A stretch of DNA of 64,000 nucleotides, taken from positions 310,001-374,000 of the forward strand of contig CAVXOW010000005.1 in NCBI GenBank assembly GCA_963763485.1. The letters are read 5' to 3'. The notes beneath the pieces are model-generated. The model was not told the origin of the DNA. It was given only the letters and a program-made list of their open reading frames with translations, and searched no databases. This document shows positions 28,009 to 37,531 of the stretch, one piece after another. Positions within the stretch are counted from its first letter, which is position 1. Every line of letters begins with the position of its first letter. The position numbers and the translations under genes were made by a program. This stretch comes from CAWCKS01 sp963763485. GTDB taxonomy: Bacteria; Pseudomonadota; Alphaproteobacteria; Rhizobiales; Xanthobacteraceae.

Positions 28009-29031
28009 TCACACGGCCGCGTGCCGCAGCTTGGGAATGACGTCACGGCCATAGTCGGCATACCACTGCTTCAGGATGTCAGGCGGTCGCGACCGGTTGA
28101 AGGTGGCGGCAAAATGGCCTGCGCCTGCCGCCCGACACTGCGCGATGACTTGTGCCGCCACCGTGTCGGGCACGCCGGCGATGAACTCGTCATCACCCAC
28201 CGAGAAGGCATGCGCCGTCGGGGTGTCGAGGATCGCCGGCCGGTCGGGCGTATCAAGTCGCGGATCGGCTTCCAGAAACTTGCGCATGTTGCGACGTTGC
28301 GCGTCGACCACATCAGCGACCTCGCGGTCGTCGTCCAGCATCGTGACCTGACGGCGAATGCAGAGGTCGTCCGGCCCGACCTTCCGCCCGGCCTTGTCAG
28401 CCTCATCGCGAAAGGCATCGAAGATCTCGATGATCTTGTCCAGCGGGTGGAAGCCGGTGCAAAGCTTGGCGCCGCGTCGCGCCGCTTTGCGGGCGGATGA
28501 CACGCTGACCACCGTGACCCAGAGGGGTGGCGCGGGTTGCTGCACGGGACGCGGGGTCAGGCGAAGGTTGTCGAAGTGCCAGAACTTGCCATGGTGCGAG
28601 ATGACCGGGCTCTTCAGCGCGGCATCGAGGATGTCGAGGAGTTCGTCGTTGCGGGCGCGCGCCTCGTCATGCCCGAGGCCGACCTTCGCCATTTCATTGG
28701 GGATACCCGCTGCCGTTCCGATCTCGAGCCGGCCGCCGGTCAAGTGGTCCAGCATGCCGATCTCTTCGATCAGCTGCCAGGGTGTGTGATAAGGCGCGAC
28801 CATGCCAAGCGTTCCCAGCCGCAGGGTCTTGGTCCGCGAAGCAACGTTGGCAATGAGCAGGTTCGGTGCCGGCGAATAGGCGGCGCCGAAATGGTGCTCG
28901 CTGAAAAAGATGCCTTCAAAGCCTGCCGGCTCAGCGCTCACCCATAAGTCGATATAGGCATCGAAATGGCGCTGCGATGCGGAGGCATCGAAACCGCTCA
29001 TGCAGTTCGATAGGTGCTCCAAAGAATTCAA
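28009..29031 (-). CDS. Luciferase-like (LLM class) flavin-dependent monooxygenase
   Basis: A 340-residue TIM-barrel monooxygenase using reduced FMN. Family stretches are GFEGIFFSEHHFGAAYSP (about 38), LRLGTLGMVAPYHTPWQLIEE and LTGGRLEIGTAAGIP. The only start available is a TTG at 29031. Upstream in frame a stop follows after four codons, and no ATG precedes the conserved HLSNCMSGFD. The first beta strand therefore looks shortened or altered. An IS30 element ends 100 bases beyond the start and may have disturbed the 5' region. Substrate unknown. Confidence 0.75.
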   Translation of the reverse strand: MNSLEHLSNCMSGFDASASQRHFDAYIDLWVSAEPAGFEGIFFSEHHFGAAYSPAPNLLIANVASRTKTLRLGTLGMVAPYHTPWQLIEEIGMLDHLTGGRLEIGTAAGIPNEMAKVGLGHDEARARNDELLDILDAALKSPVISHHGKFWHFDNLRLTPRPVQQPAPPLWVTVVSVSSARKAARRGAKLCTGFHPLDKIIEIFDAFRDEADKAGRKVGPDDLCIRRQVTMLDDDREVADVVDAQRRNMRKFLEADPRLDTPDRPAILDTPTAHAFSVGDDEFIAGVPDTVAAQVIAQCRAAGAGHFAATFNRSRPPDILKQWYADYGRDVIPKLRHAAV

Positions 29032-29131
29032 ATATCCAAGGCTTTATCATTATCGTCCCTCCTACCTGCTCACTGCGTCACGTGAAGCGACGTCAAGATC
29101 GCGAGCGCCTGCGTCCGTTGATGACGGTGGT

Positions 29132-30346
29132 CTCAACCGGTCGACGCAACACTTTATCTTAGAGCGAAAAGATGGAGTGTGACGATGGATCAAGGCTTTC
29201 GTCGAGGTTTTACGGCGGCCGAGAAGACGGAGTTATGGGATCGCTGGCAGCGCGGGGAGTTGCTCAAAGCGATCGGGCGGGCGTTTGGTAAGCCTTCATC
29301 GTCGATTTATTTCCAGGTGTCGCCATACGGAGGAATTCGTCCAGCTCCTCGACGTCGCTCGCGATTGGCGCTGACGCTCGCGGAACGCGAGGAGATATCG
29401 AGAGGCATTGCGGTACATCGATCGGCCCGCTCGATGGCTGGGTTGCTGGGCCGTTCGCCCTCGACAGTGAGCCGGGAAATCAGCCGGAACGGCGGCTATG
29501 ATGGCTACCGAGCGGCTTTGGCGGACGACAAGGCCTGGGCCCGAACCCGTCGCCCGAAACGTTGTAAGCTGGCGAGCAATGCTTGGTTGCGACATGCGGT
29601 GGCCGGCAAGCTGAGATTAAATTGGGCGCCCGAGCAGATAGCCGGCTGGCTTAAAAGGGCCCATCCTGAAGACGAGCGTTATCACGTGTCACACGAGACG
29701 ATCTATCGCAGTCTATTTGTTCAAGCCCGAGGAGTGCTCAAGAAAGAGCTGCTTTGCCATCTTCGGTCGAAGCGCACGATCCGTCGATCGAAACAGGCGG
29801 GGCTCATCAGTGATGGACGGGGACAAATCAAGGATCTCGTCTCGATCCGTCAGCGGCCGGCAGCGGTTGAAGATCGGGCGGTGCCTGGCCATTGGGAAGG
29901 CGATCTCCTGTCCGGGTCGAAGAACAGCTATATCGCGACCTTGGTCGAGCGTCATACCCGTTACGTGATGCTGGCAAAGGTGGCCAACAAGGACACCCAG
30001 ACGGTCGTATCCGCACTCATCAAGCAGGCAAAGAAACTGCCTGGTGAACTGTATAAATCGCTGACCTGGGACCGGGGCAAGGAACTCACTGATCATCGAC
30101 GATTTACGCTGACAACCAACATCGATGTTTATTTCTGCGATCCGCAAAGCCCATGGCAGCGGGGGTCGAACGAGAACACCAACGGTCTACTGCGACAATA
30201 CTTCCCGAAGGGCACCGACTTATCGGTGCACTCGCAAGCCCATCTGAACAAAGTGGCGCGTCAGCTCAACGAACGGCCACGTGAGACCTTGAAATTTGAA
30301 ACCCCGGCAGAGAGATTTAACGCCTGTGTTGCGTCGACCGGTTGAG
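29132..30346. mobile_element. IS30-family insertion sequence, complete
   Basis: A 1215-bp element bounded by perfect 21-bp inverted repeats (29132-29152 and 30326-30346, CTCAACCGGTCGACGCAACAC and its reverse complement). It encodes one full-length transposase whose stop codon lies inside the right repeat. The flanking bases (GGT on the left, CCG on the right) are not a direct repeat, so either the target duplication is lost or the DNA was rearranged after insertion. Confidence 0.92.
29179..30345 (+). CDS. IS30-family transposase
   Basis: A 388-residue DDE transposase. The N-terminal helix-turn-helix is SMAGLLGRSPSTVSREISRN. The catalytic core has its first Asp in GHWEGDLLSG, the second in LTWDRGKEL and the Glu in SNENTNGLLRQYFPKG, the IS30 arrangement. 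The C-terminal LNERPRETLKFETPAE is also family-typical. Nothing is interrupted, so the element may still be active. The frame can start at 29179 (GTG, giving MTMDQ) or at the ATG two codons later. Confidence 0.95.
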   Translation: MTMDQGFRRGFTAAEKTELWDRWQRGELLKAIGRAFGKPSSSIYFQVSPYGGIRPAPRRRSRLALTLAEREEISRGIAVHRSARSMAGLLGRSPSTVSREISRNGGYDGYRAALADDKAWARTRRPKRCKLASNAWLRHAVAGKLRLNWAPEQIAGWLKRAHPEDERYHVSHETIYRSLFVQARGVLKKELLCHLRSKRTIRRSKQAGLISDGRGQIKDLVSIRQRPAAVEDRAVPGHWEGDLLSGSKNSYIATLVERHTRYVMLAKVANKDTQTVVSALIKQAKKLPGELYKSLTWDRGKELTDHRRFTLTTNIDVYFCDPQSPWQRGSNENTNGLLRQYFPKGTDLSVHSQAHLNKVARQLNERPRETLKFETPAERFNACVASTG

Positions 30347-30709
30347 CCGGCAACTCTCTTCGGACATTGGCCTCGCGCTGCGGCATTACTCTTATGCCGA
30401 TTTTAGCCTGTCGGAAAAGTCGGTCGGGCCGCTAAGGGTGACTCCAACGCATTGGGCCCCGGCATTCAGTCGCGAGTTTGTGACGCTGGTTGGCCGAGTG
30501 GCGGCTTCGCCTTCCTGGCGGCCAGTGCCGCGACGCCTGGTTAGAAACGTGCTAACCGTCGGCCGGCTGTGCAGGTGGTTGCCGTGCGAGAGGATGCCGA
30601 AAATTGTTTGTATGGCGTCTTGAATTCGGAGGATCGTTTTTTTTAAGTCGATTTTTGCCGCTCGAGGGCGGTGCCGGACGCCTAGTGGGTCCGGCGAATT
30701 GAGCGGGTG
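30347..30709. other. Gene-free region between the IS element and the liv genes
   Basis: No coding frame with family features. A hairpin, GCCGGAC (30673-30679) and GTCCGGC (30689-30695), lies just beyond the livF stop on the minus strand and may end or protect the liv transcript; no T-tract follows it directly. A GATCG-T8-AAGT string at about 30632-30648 resembles one at 35500-35514 on the other side of the liv operon. Confidence 0.45.
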
Positions 30710-31438
30710 TCATGCGGAGGTCTTGCCGGACGCCAGATAGGCGCCGTGCAGGATTTCCGGCGCTGCTGCAACTCTCGGCTTCGCCTGCGAATGTGATGTC
30801 GCCGCGCTCCATCACATAGGCGCGCGTCGCAAGCTTCAGCGCCAGCGTCGTGAACTGCTCGATCAGCAGAATGCCGACACCGCGTTCCGCGATCATCGCG
30901 ATGGTCTTGCCGATGCGCTGGACGATGGCCGGCGCGAGCCCGAACGACAGTTCATCGATTAACAGGTAGCGCGGCCGGCAAATCAGCGCCTGGGCCAGGA
31001 CCACCATCTGCTTTTGTCCACCCGACAAATTCTGGCCGCTGACCTGCAGACGCTCCCTGAGTTCGGGAAAGACGTCGAGGGCCGCGTCAACCTCGCGTTC
31101 GGCTTCGGTGCGCGAATGCATCAACGCCGCGGCGCGCAGGTTGTCGAGCACCGAGATGTTGCTGAGAACGGGATGACCCTCGGGAACGATCGCGATGCCG
31201 TTGCGCCGCACCATGTCCGGCGACCTGCCAAGCATCTCGAGCCATCGGCCGAGACGCTGCCCGATTTCGCCGGCAGCATGCCGCAGGCGGTCATCACAAG
31301 ACTCGACTTGCCGGCTCCGTTGGCGCCGAGCAGGGCCGTGATCTCGCCCGGAAAAACATCGAGCGAAATCCCGTGAATGACCTCGCGCCCGCCGCGCTCG
31401 ACCACCAGATCCTTCACCCGCAGCACGGCGTCCGTCAT
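30710..31438 (-). pseudogene. livF: Branched-chain amino acid-type ABC transporter ATPase LivF, two frameshifts
   Basis: Three frames together give a normal-length (about 243-residue) LivF. The first part (start 31438) carries Walker A in LLGANGAGKSSLV. After a shift near 31240-31260 the frame continues MVRRNGIAIVPEGHPVLSN, the LSGGQKQM signature and LLIDELSFGLAP. After a second shift near 30770-30785 it ends EILHGAYLASGKTSA with the stop at 30710. The two indels compensate in total length. No single frame would give a working ATPase if the sequence is correct. Confidence 0.8.
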
Positions 31439-31442
31439 TGAC

Positions 31443-32151
31443 CTACGCAGTCCCCAGATAGGCCTGGCGTACGATCGGCGCGTCGAGCACGGTGCGCGTC
31501 GGACCAAAGGCCAAGAGCTTGCCGAAATCCAGCACCATGGTCTCGATGCAGAGCGATGCGATCAAATCGGCGTCGTGGTCGATCAGCACGAGCTGCGCGT
31601 CGAAGCGCCCGGGAATCTCCTTCAGCAACGAACGCAACTTGTCGGTCTCCGAGTCGTTGAGGCCGGCCCCGGGTTCGTCGAGCAGGATGGCCTTGGGGCG
31701 ACCGACCAGCGTCTTGCCGATTTCGATGAGGCGGCGTTCGAACAGGTTCAGCTGGCGACCCAGCACATTCGCGCGGCTGGCCAATCCGATGAACGACAGC
31801 GCGGATTCGACCTCGTTGCGAGCGTCGTGTCGGCCTGCGACAGATATGATCGGCGATCGCCTGGATGTTTTCGTACGCGGTCAATTCGTCGACCACCAGC
31901 TCCTGCTGAAAGGTTCGGCGCAAGCCGAGCGCCGCTCGCCGCGCCGGCGACAATCCGGTCAGCGCGGCGCCGTCAAGATAGGTGGTGCCTTTCACCGGCC
32001 TGACGAAGCCCGACAGCACATTGAGCAGCGTGGTCTTGCCGGCGCCATTCGGTCCGATCAGGCCGCAAATCGGCGCCGTGAATTCGCCCTCGAGCGCATC
32101 GAGCGGCCGCACGCCGCCGAACTGCACGGTGAGGGATTCGATCCTGATCAC
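31443..32151 (-). pseudogene. livG: Branched-chain amino acid-type ABC transporter ATPase LivG, frameshifted
   Basis: Starts at the GTG at 32151, overlapping the livM stop. The first part holds Walker A in LIGPNGAGKTTLLNVLSG and reads LRRTFQQELVVDELTAYENI. Near 31836 homology moves to the next frame, RHDARNEVESALSFIGLASR, then LFERRLIEIGKTLVGRPKAILLDEPGAG with Walker B. One extra base accounts for the break (709 bases, one more than a multiple of three). The usual ABC signature is altered, NLFERRLIEI replacing LSxGxxR, a change seen in some liv-type ATPases of this lineage. Confidence 0.78.
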
Positions 32152-33201
32152 GACGCCCGCCGCGTCTTGAACTTCGCGTAAAGGCGCTCCGCGAGCGCCG
32201 TCAGCTGGCCGCCGAGCCCCTCGGGGGCCTGCGTCAGCGCGTTGATCAGGGCCATGCCGAAAAACAACAGGCCGACGTAACTGTTGACGTTGTAGTCGAT
32301 CAGCAGCGCCGGAATAGATCGCGTGAGAATGCCGCCCAAAAACGGGCCGAGCCACACGCCGGTGCCGCCAAGCAGTGTTCCGATGAAAATCGTGATCGAG
32401 TCAGTCGGCGCGAAAGCACTGTCGTCGAGCTGGCCGAACAATCCGGCCATCAGCGCGCCGGCGACGCCGGCGAGAAAGCCCGACAGCGCGAAGGCCCAGG
32501 CCTTGTAGAAGACGATATGCACGCCGCTCGCCATCGCCATCTGCTCGTTCTTGCGGATCAGCGCCCAGGCGCGGCCAGGCTTTGAGCGACGATGCGTTTC
32601 GACGAGGAAGATTGCCGAGCATCACCACAAATCCCACGAACAGGAAGTAGGCTGTGTCGCTGCTTGCGAAAATCGGCCGCGCCATCATCACCCGGTCGTT
32701 GCCGCTCATTCCAACCTGGCCGAGAAACCCCGGGCCGCCCACCGGGAAACTCGTTACCGAAATCAACACCTGGAACGCTCCCGCCAGCATCAGTGTCACA
32801 AGTGCGAGATAGAGGCCGCGCATGCGCAGCGCCGGCAGGCCCCACAGCATGCCGATCACGGACGCGTCAACTCCGCCGGCAAGTATGGTGACGACGAAGG
32901 GGGGATGGAACGAGTGATACACGCGCAAGGCGACCCAGCCACCGGCACCGACCAGCGCCCACTGGCATAGCGAAACCAGGCCGAGCTGGCCGTACAGCAG
33001 CGCACAACCCAGCAATGCGAGGACGATGCAGTAGGCCTGGGTGAAATTCGAGAGCCAAAAGCCGCCGGCGGTCAGCGCAATCAGCGCGGTCACCGCACTG
33101 ACGACCACTACGATTGCGACGTTGCGCGGGGTGAACAGGGCATTGCCGACGCTTGTACCAACGCCAACTGAGAATGCGTCGGTCTTGCCGAGTTCGGTCA
33201 T
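32148..33201 (-). pseudogene. livM: Branched-chain amino acid-type ABC transporter permease LivM, frameshifted
   Basis: Two frames give a permease of about 350 residues with nine or more membrane segments. The first (start 33201) includes GQLGLVSLCQWALVGAGGWVAL and LPALRMRGLYLALVTLMLAGAF, the LivM hallmark. Near 32610 the frame shifts, and homology continues as RSKPGRAWALIRKNEQMAMA, then VAGALMAGLFGQLDD to the stop at 32148. The length again exceeds a multiple of three by one base. The start overlaps the livH stop, so livH-M-G-F are coupled. Confidence 0.8.
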
Positions 33202-34067
33202 TCGCGCGCACCAACGCCCTGACCGGCGCCGACAACTGTCAGAAACAACAGTGCCGCGACGTAGGGCCCCGCGCTGCGAAAATGTGAGATTTCGGGTACG
33301 CCGGTCAGGACCGCTTCGATCATCCCGGCAACCATTCCGCCGATGAATGCGCCAGGCAGCGAGGACAACCGGCCGAGAATTGCGGAAGCAATGGCCGGGA
33401 TGACCAGGAATGTCAGAAAGGGCGGGTCGAGCCGATTGAGATTGGCGAGCAGGATTCCGGCAATCCCGGCGAACGCACCGTTGACCAGCCAGGCGAAAGA
33501 ATCGATGCGCGTGACCTGAATTCCGATCGTGGCGCTGATCCTGCGATCACTGGCGAGAGCGCGCATCCCCAGTCCAATCCGCGTACGGCTCAACAGCAAA
33601 CCAACTCCGACTGCCATCGCAAGCGCAATCCCCAGCGCGACGAGACGGGTCGCCGAGATCCGTACGCCGAACAGCATGATGAAGTCATGGTCCGTGGGAA
33701 GGGCGATACGGCGAGCAATGCCAACACCGTAGTACCAGGCGAGCGCGCCGAGAATGATCAGTGCCAGCCCGAGCGTGGCGACTGCCCGCACCACGCGATC
33801 CCGGTGCGCCATGCGCGGAGCAATAATCCGTCCATAGGCATAGGCGAGCCCAGTTGAGACCCCGATGCCGGACAGCCATCCTATCGGAGCCGGGACACCG
33901 CCATTGTTGCTCAGATCCCAGGCCAGGAACGCCGCCAGGGCGCCGAACGCGCCGAAGGCGAAGTTGAGCGTGCCGGACGCGCGGTACAGAATAACGAGGC
34001 CGACGCTGGCCAGAGCGTAAATCCCTCCAAGGCCGATTCCGGAAGCGACAAACGGAAGGAGGTTCAT
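33198..34067 (-). CDS. livH: Branched-chain amino acid-type ABC transporter permease LivH
   Basis: An intact 289-residue membrane permease with about eight hydrophobic segments. It opens with LLPFVASGIGLGGIYALASVGLVI and has the LivH pattern RASGTLNFAFGAFGALAAF, plus GMRALASDRRISATIGI as the cytoplasmic loop that meets the ATPases. It forms the channel with LivM. The stop overlaps the livM start. Gene order on the minus strand is binding protein, livH, livM, livG, livF. The substrate may be an amino acid, amide or aromatic compound. Confidence 0.88.
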   Translation of the reverse strand: MNLLPFVASGIGLGGIYALASVGLVILYRASGTLNFAFGAFGALAAFLAWDLSNNGGVPAPIGWLSGIGVSTGLAYAYGRIIAPRMAHRDRVVRAVATLGLALIILGALAWYYGVGIARRIALPTDHDFIMLFGVRISATRLVALGIALAMAVGVGLLLSRTRIGLGMRALASDRRISATIGIQVTRIDSFAWLVNGAFAGIAGILLANLNRLDPPFLTFLVIPAIASAILGRLSSLPGAFIGGMVAGMIEAVLTGVPEISHFRSAGPYVAALLFLTVVGAGQGVGARE

Positions 34068-34204
34068 GCCTGGCCAATTCCACGTTGGACGGAGAACAGC
34101 TGAGTCTTAGTGATCGGGCCGGCCGGCGCGCCGGCATTCCAAGGAATTTGACGCTGGCCCGGCCGGCCGAAGCGATGTGTTGCGCCAGGGCCGGCAGCGA
34201 GACC

Positions 34205-35464
34205 TCAATTCAGGGACAGCTTCTTTTCGACCTCCAGCACCGCATTCAATCCCGGATCGGAGCTTTCGACACAACCCTCGACCTCTTTCCACTCGCCATT
34301 GGTGATGGTCACAATTCGAGTGGTGTGATTGGCGTTGTGGACCTGTGCGTCCGGACCGCCCCAGTACCATGGCTTGCAAAGAATGTCTGATTGGTAGGGC
34401 TTCATGTTCTGGATGGCCGCCGTGACGGTCTCGCGGTTGATCTTGGCGGGGTCGCCGATCGACAGCATGGAGTTGACCGCGATCCGCGCGGCGACGTAGC
34501 CGAGCTGCGCGAAGCTATCGAGCAGATCGTCCTTGCCGCCATAAGCCTTTTCGACCGCCCACCAATTCTGGTTGTCGGGCCCTTCGCTGTAGAGGGGCGC
34601 CGCCTCGATGTTCACCCAGAATTTGTTATCCCAGTACTTGCCGTCGACGGCCTTGGGAAATTTTGTGGTGTAGTATGACGTCGGCGCCGCCCACTTCATC
34701 GTGGCATTGCCGTCTTGCTGCTCGATCGCAGACAGAATTTGAATGCCGACATCCTGCGTTCCGTAGATGACCGCGGTGTCGGCGCCCGTCGCCATCAGCT
34801 GCAGCACCAGCGAACTGTAGTCCGGCGTGACGGGGTCGGAGTAAATGCTGGTCACCTTGACGCCGAATTTCTTGCCCCATTGCTCGACGCCGCCGCACAA
34901 GTAGTCGGTGCCGGGACGCTTGCCCACCGTGCAGACGACGCTCTTGGCGCCAAGCTTGCGGCGGGCATAGTCGGCCACGGCGATTCCGCTTTGCCGCGCG
35001 CCGGCATTGACGGCCGCGATGTTCTTCAACTCGAAACATTGCGGGGGAATACCCTCTCCGATGACGAGGACATCGTGCTTGGCATAGTAGGCAGCATTGG
35101 CAATGCATTCGATGACGCTCGTGCTGCCGATCAGAGCATAAACGCCGATGTCTTCGACGAGTTTCTTTGCCGCCTGTGCCGCGATGTCGAGCTTGCTCTG
35201 ATCATCTTCCTGGTAATAGACGATCGGCCGGCCAAAGATGCCGCCGTTGGCATTGACGCATTTGAAGTAGGCCTGCACGGCAAGGTCGGCTTCGTGGAAG
35301 CTGCCGACACCGCTCGCCGTGGTTACCGTGCCGATCGGGATCGGCGTGCCGGCGGCCGCCTTGCCGGTGTTCATGCCGCAGTCCGGTGCAGCAAGGCTCG
35401 GCTCCGCTGTCATCAGCAGAACGGAAAACAGCGTGCCAATCAGCACGCAAAGGTAGCGTGTCAT
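34205..35464 (-). CDS. Periplasmic substrate-binding protein of the liv-type ABC transporter
   Basis: A 419-residue periplasmic-binding-fold type I protein. The signal peptide is about 25 residues (LCVLIGTLFSVLLMTAEPSLAA), followed by a mature start IPIGTVTTASGVGSFHEADLA. SDPVTPDYSSLVLQLMATGADTAVIYG is the typical inter-lobe region. LivJ-like proteins in this branch bind many ligands besides branched-chain amino acids, so the catabolic surroundings allow an aromatic ligand. It leads the operon. The upstream gap (35465-35788) has no gene. Confidence 0.87.
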   Translation of the reverse strand: MTRYLCVLIGTLFSVLLMTAEPSLAAPDCGMNTGKAAAGTPIPIGTVTTASGVGSFHEADLAVQAYFKCVNANGGIFGRPIVYYQEDDQSKLDIAAQAAKKLVEDIGVYALIGSTSVIECIANAAYYAKHDVLVIGEGIPPQCFELKNIAAVNAGARQSGIAVADYARRKLGAKSVVCTVGKRPGTDYLCGGVEQWGKKFGVKVTSIYSDPVTPDYSSLVLQLMATGADTAVIYGTQDVGIQILSAIEQQDGNATMKWAAPTSYYTTKFPKAVDGKYWDNKFWVNIEAAPLYSEGPDNQNWWAVEKAYGGKDDLLDSFAQLGYVAARIAVNSMLSIGDPAKINRETVTAAIQNMKPYQSDILCKPWYWGGPDAQVHNANHTTRIVTITNGEWKEVEGCVESSDPGLNAVLEVEKKLSLN

Positions 35465-35788
35465 GACTTCCTCCCCAGGGCCATTGTCGACCCATCTATG
35501 ATCGTTTTTTTAAGTGCGTCTGTCGCGCAGCTGTTGAGGTGAGCGTGCGCGTGTCTTCTCGGCTCGTCAAGATAGCACGGTGTCGAAAACGTATCCGCTT
35601 CTCGATGCATTGCTTGCCGTCTTCGCCAAGAAACGCCATCGGTGCTTTTTCCTCCATACTGGGCAGAACTAGGATGCAGAAACGCAAATCGTCAGCATCG
35701 CGCTCGTTTCATGCGGTGACCTGTCTCGTCCTTTCCGACAAGACTACTCGCAATGCGTTCGTCACGACGTCCGGTCTCCTGCAACGAC
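35465..35788. other. Gene-free region between two ABC operons
   Basis: Lies between the start of the liv-type binding protein and the stop of the next operon, both on the minus strand, so it should carry the liv promoter. A GATCG-T7-AAGT string lies at 35500-35514. I see no other promoter, operator or RNA with confidence. Confidence 0.5.
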
Positions 35789-37528
35789 TTAGTGTGGAGA
35801 TTGCTGCAACACTCGGCGAGCAAGGAAGCGTGCCGCGACATACCCGACGATGACTAGCGCGGTCTGCATCAGAGCCAAAACCGAAGCGACCTCCTGTCGA
35901 CCAGTCACCGTCCAAAGGAAGATGTCTGTCGACAACATGTGCGCTCCGGGACCGGCCAGCAGCACGACGACGTCTAATACTCGGACCGCAATAACGAAGA
36001 GAAGAATCCATGCGCCTACCACGGCGGGGCGCAACAGGGGCAACCAGATTCGCAGGAAGGTCCGGGACCAGGACGCGCCATGAATGCGTGCCGATTCTTC
36101 CAGTTCGTCGCTGAGCTGCACCATCGTCGTCGTGAAGAATCTCGAGGCTACCGGCAGTCCACGCGCCACTAGAGCCAGGACAACGACCCACAGCGTGCCA
36201 TATATGGGAAGCCAGACGAAGGCCCACAAAAAGCCGAGGCTCATTACCAAACCGGGGACCGCCCATGGACCCCACGCCATCATGTCGAGAGCCTTGCGTC
36301 CGCCCCAGGTGGTCCGTGTCACGACGTACGAGATGAAAACCGAGACGATGACGCCCACGGTGGCCGCCATCGTACCGACTATAAGCGTGTCAGCGATCGA
36401 CCTCAGGACCTCGTCACGGCCGAGCGCGTTGCTCCAATGTTTTGTCGTGAACATGTCCCAGCTGATGAAGCCACTCAGCTCCATGAATGAGTTCAACAGC
36501 AGCACGACAAATGGCAACGCGCCAAAAATGACGAAAAATGTCAGCATGGCCACGAAAGCGATCCATCGTCCGTATCCGAGATCCATAGGCCGCGCTTTGA
36601 ATCCGCGCCCCGACACCGTCGTATAGGCCCGTCCACGCAGAAGCCGTGACTGCACAATGATCAGACTGCCCGTCAACGCTAACAGGATGAGCGCTAGTAC
36701 CATTGCAGCACCGAAATTCGCGACGTGCCCGCCGTAGGCGAGGTCGTATATTCGCGTCGTGAACACGAAGATGTTGGCCGGTGTGCCCAGCAGTTGCGGG
36801 ATCTCGAACGATTCCATCGCAACGACAAACGACAGGATGCCCGAAGCCAGCAGGGCAGGCATAAGTAGTGGCAAGTTGATCCGCCACAGCGTACGCCACG
36901 CGCTGGCGCCAGACATGCGAGCGGCCTCTTCGAGGGTGGAGTCCATAGCTAGGAAGGCGGGATGAATAAACAGAAACAGCACCGGGGCCGAACGTGCAGC
37001 GCCCAACACGATTAGGCCGCCGTACGAGTAGACATTGATTACGCCTTCACCGCCTGAAAAGAGCGTTCCCAGCAACTGATTGAGCAACCCCACATTGGGT
37101 GCGCCAAGCAGCATCCAGGCCAAGACCCACGGCAGCTCGGGGAGGAAAAACATAAAGGCAAGAAGGCCCTCCAGGAAGCGCTTGCACGGAACATTGGTAC
37201 GCGCAATGCACCAGGCAAAAGCCGTTGCGAGCAAAAGTGCCAACAAGGTGCGGGGAGCAGCGATCGTCAGGCTCGTCAGCAGGATGTCGAAGGTCGCACG
37301 GTCCCACAACACGGCCTCCCAATTCTCCAGCGTCAACGTTCCAGGTTGGCCGGGGGCAGCACTCCAAAAGGTACCAAAGACGAGCATCCCGAGCGGATAG
37401 ACAACGAGAGCGGCAACCAGCATTGAGAGGCCGAGCGGCAACATTGCTTCCAACCGGAGGCGAGGTTGCCTTCCAGGATGCGAGACCGGGGTCACCCGGT
37501 CACCGATCGAGCCTTCTGTAGTCACCAT
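35789..37528 (-). CDS. Double-domain ABC transporter permease (iron/polyamine/phosphonate type)
   Basis: A 579-residue membrane protein with two fused permease modules and about twelve helices. Each half carries an EAA loop: EEAARMSGASAWRTLWRINLP in the first and EESARIHGASWSRTFLRIWLP in the second. This fused form is typical of FbpB/ThiP-like and 2-aminoethylphosphonate-type importers. It is the last gene of a minus-strand operon after the ATPase and the binding protein, three bases beyond the latter's stop. The substrate is not evident. Confidence 0.88.
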   Translation of the reverse strand: MVTTEGSIGDRVTPVSHPGRQPRLRLEAMLPLGLSMLVAALVVYPLGMLVFGTFWSAAPGQPGTLTLENWEAVLWDRATFDILLTSLTIAAPRTLLALLLATAFAWCIARTNVPCKRFLEGLLAFMFFLPELPWVLAWMLLGAPNVGLLNQLLGTLFSGGEGVINVYSYGGLIVLGAARSAPVLFLFIHPAFLAMDSTLEEAARMSGASAWRTLWRINLPLLMPALLASGILSFVVAMESFEIPQLLGTPANIFVFTTRIYDLAYGGHVANFGAAMVLALILLALTGSLIIVQSRLLRGRAYTTVSGRGFKARPMDLGYGRWIAFVAMLTFFVIFGALPFVVLLLNSFMELSGFISWDMFTTKHWSNALGRDEVLRSIADTLIVGTMAATVGVIVSVFISYVVTRTTWGGRKALDMMAWGPWAVPGLVMSLGFLWAFVWLPIYGTLWVVVLALVARGLPVASRFFTTTMVQLSDELEESARIHGASWSRTFLRIWLPLLRPAVVGAWILLFVIAVRVLDVVVLLAGPGAHMLSTDIFLWTVTGRQEVASVLALMQTALVIVGYVAARFLARRVLQQSPH

Positions 37529-37531
37529 TCG

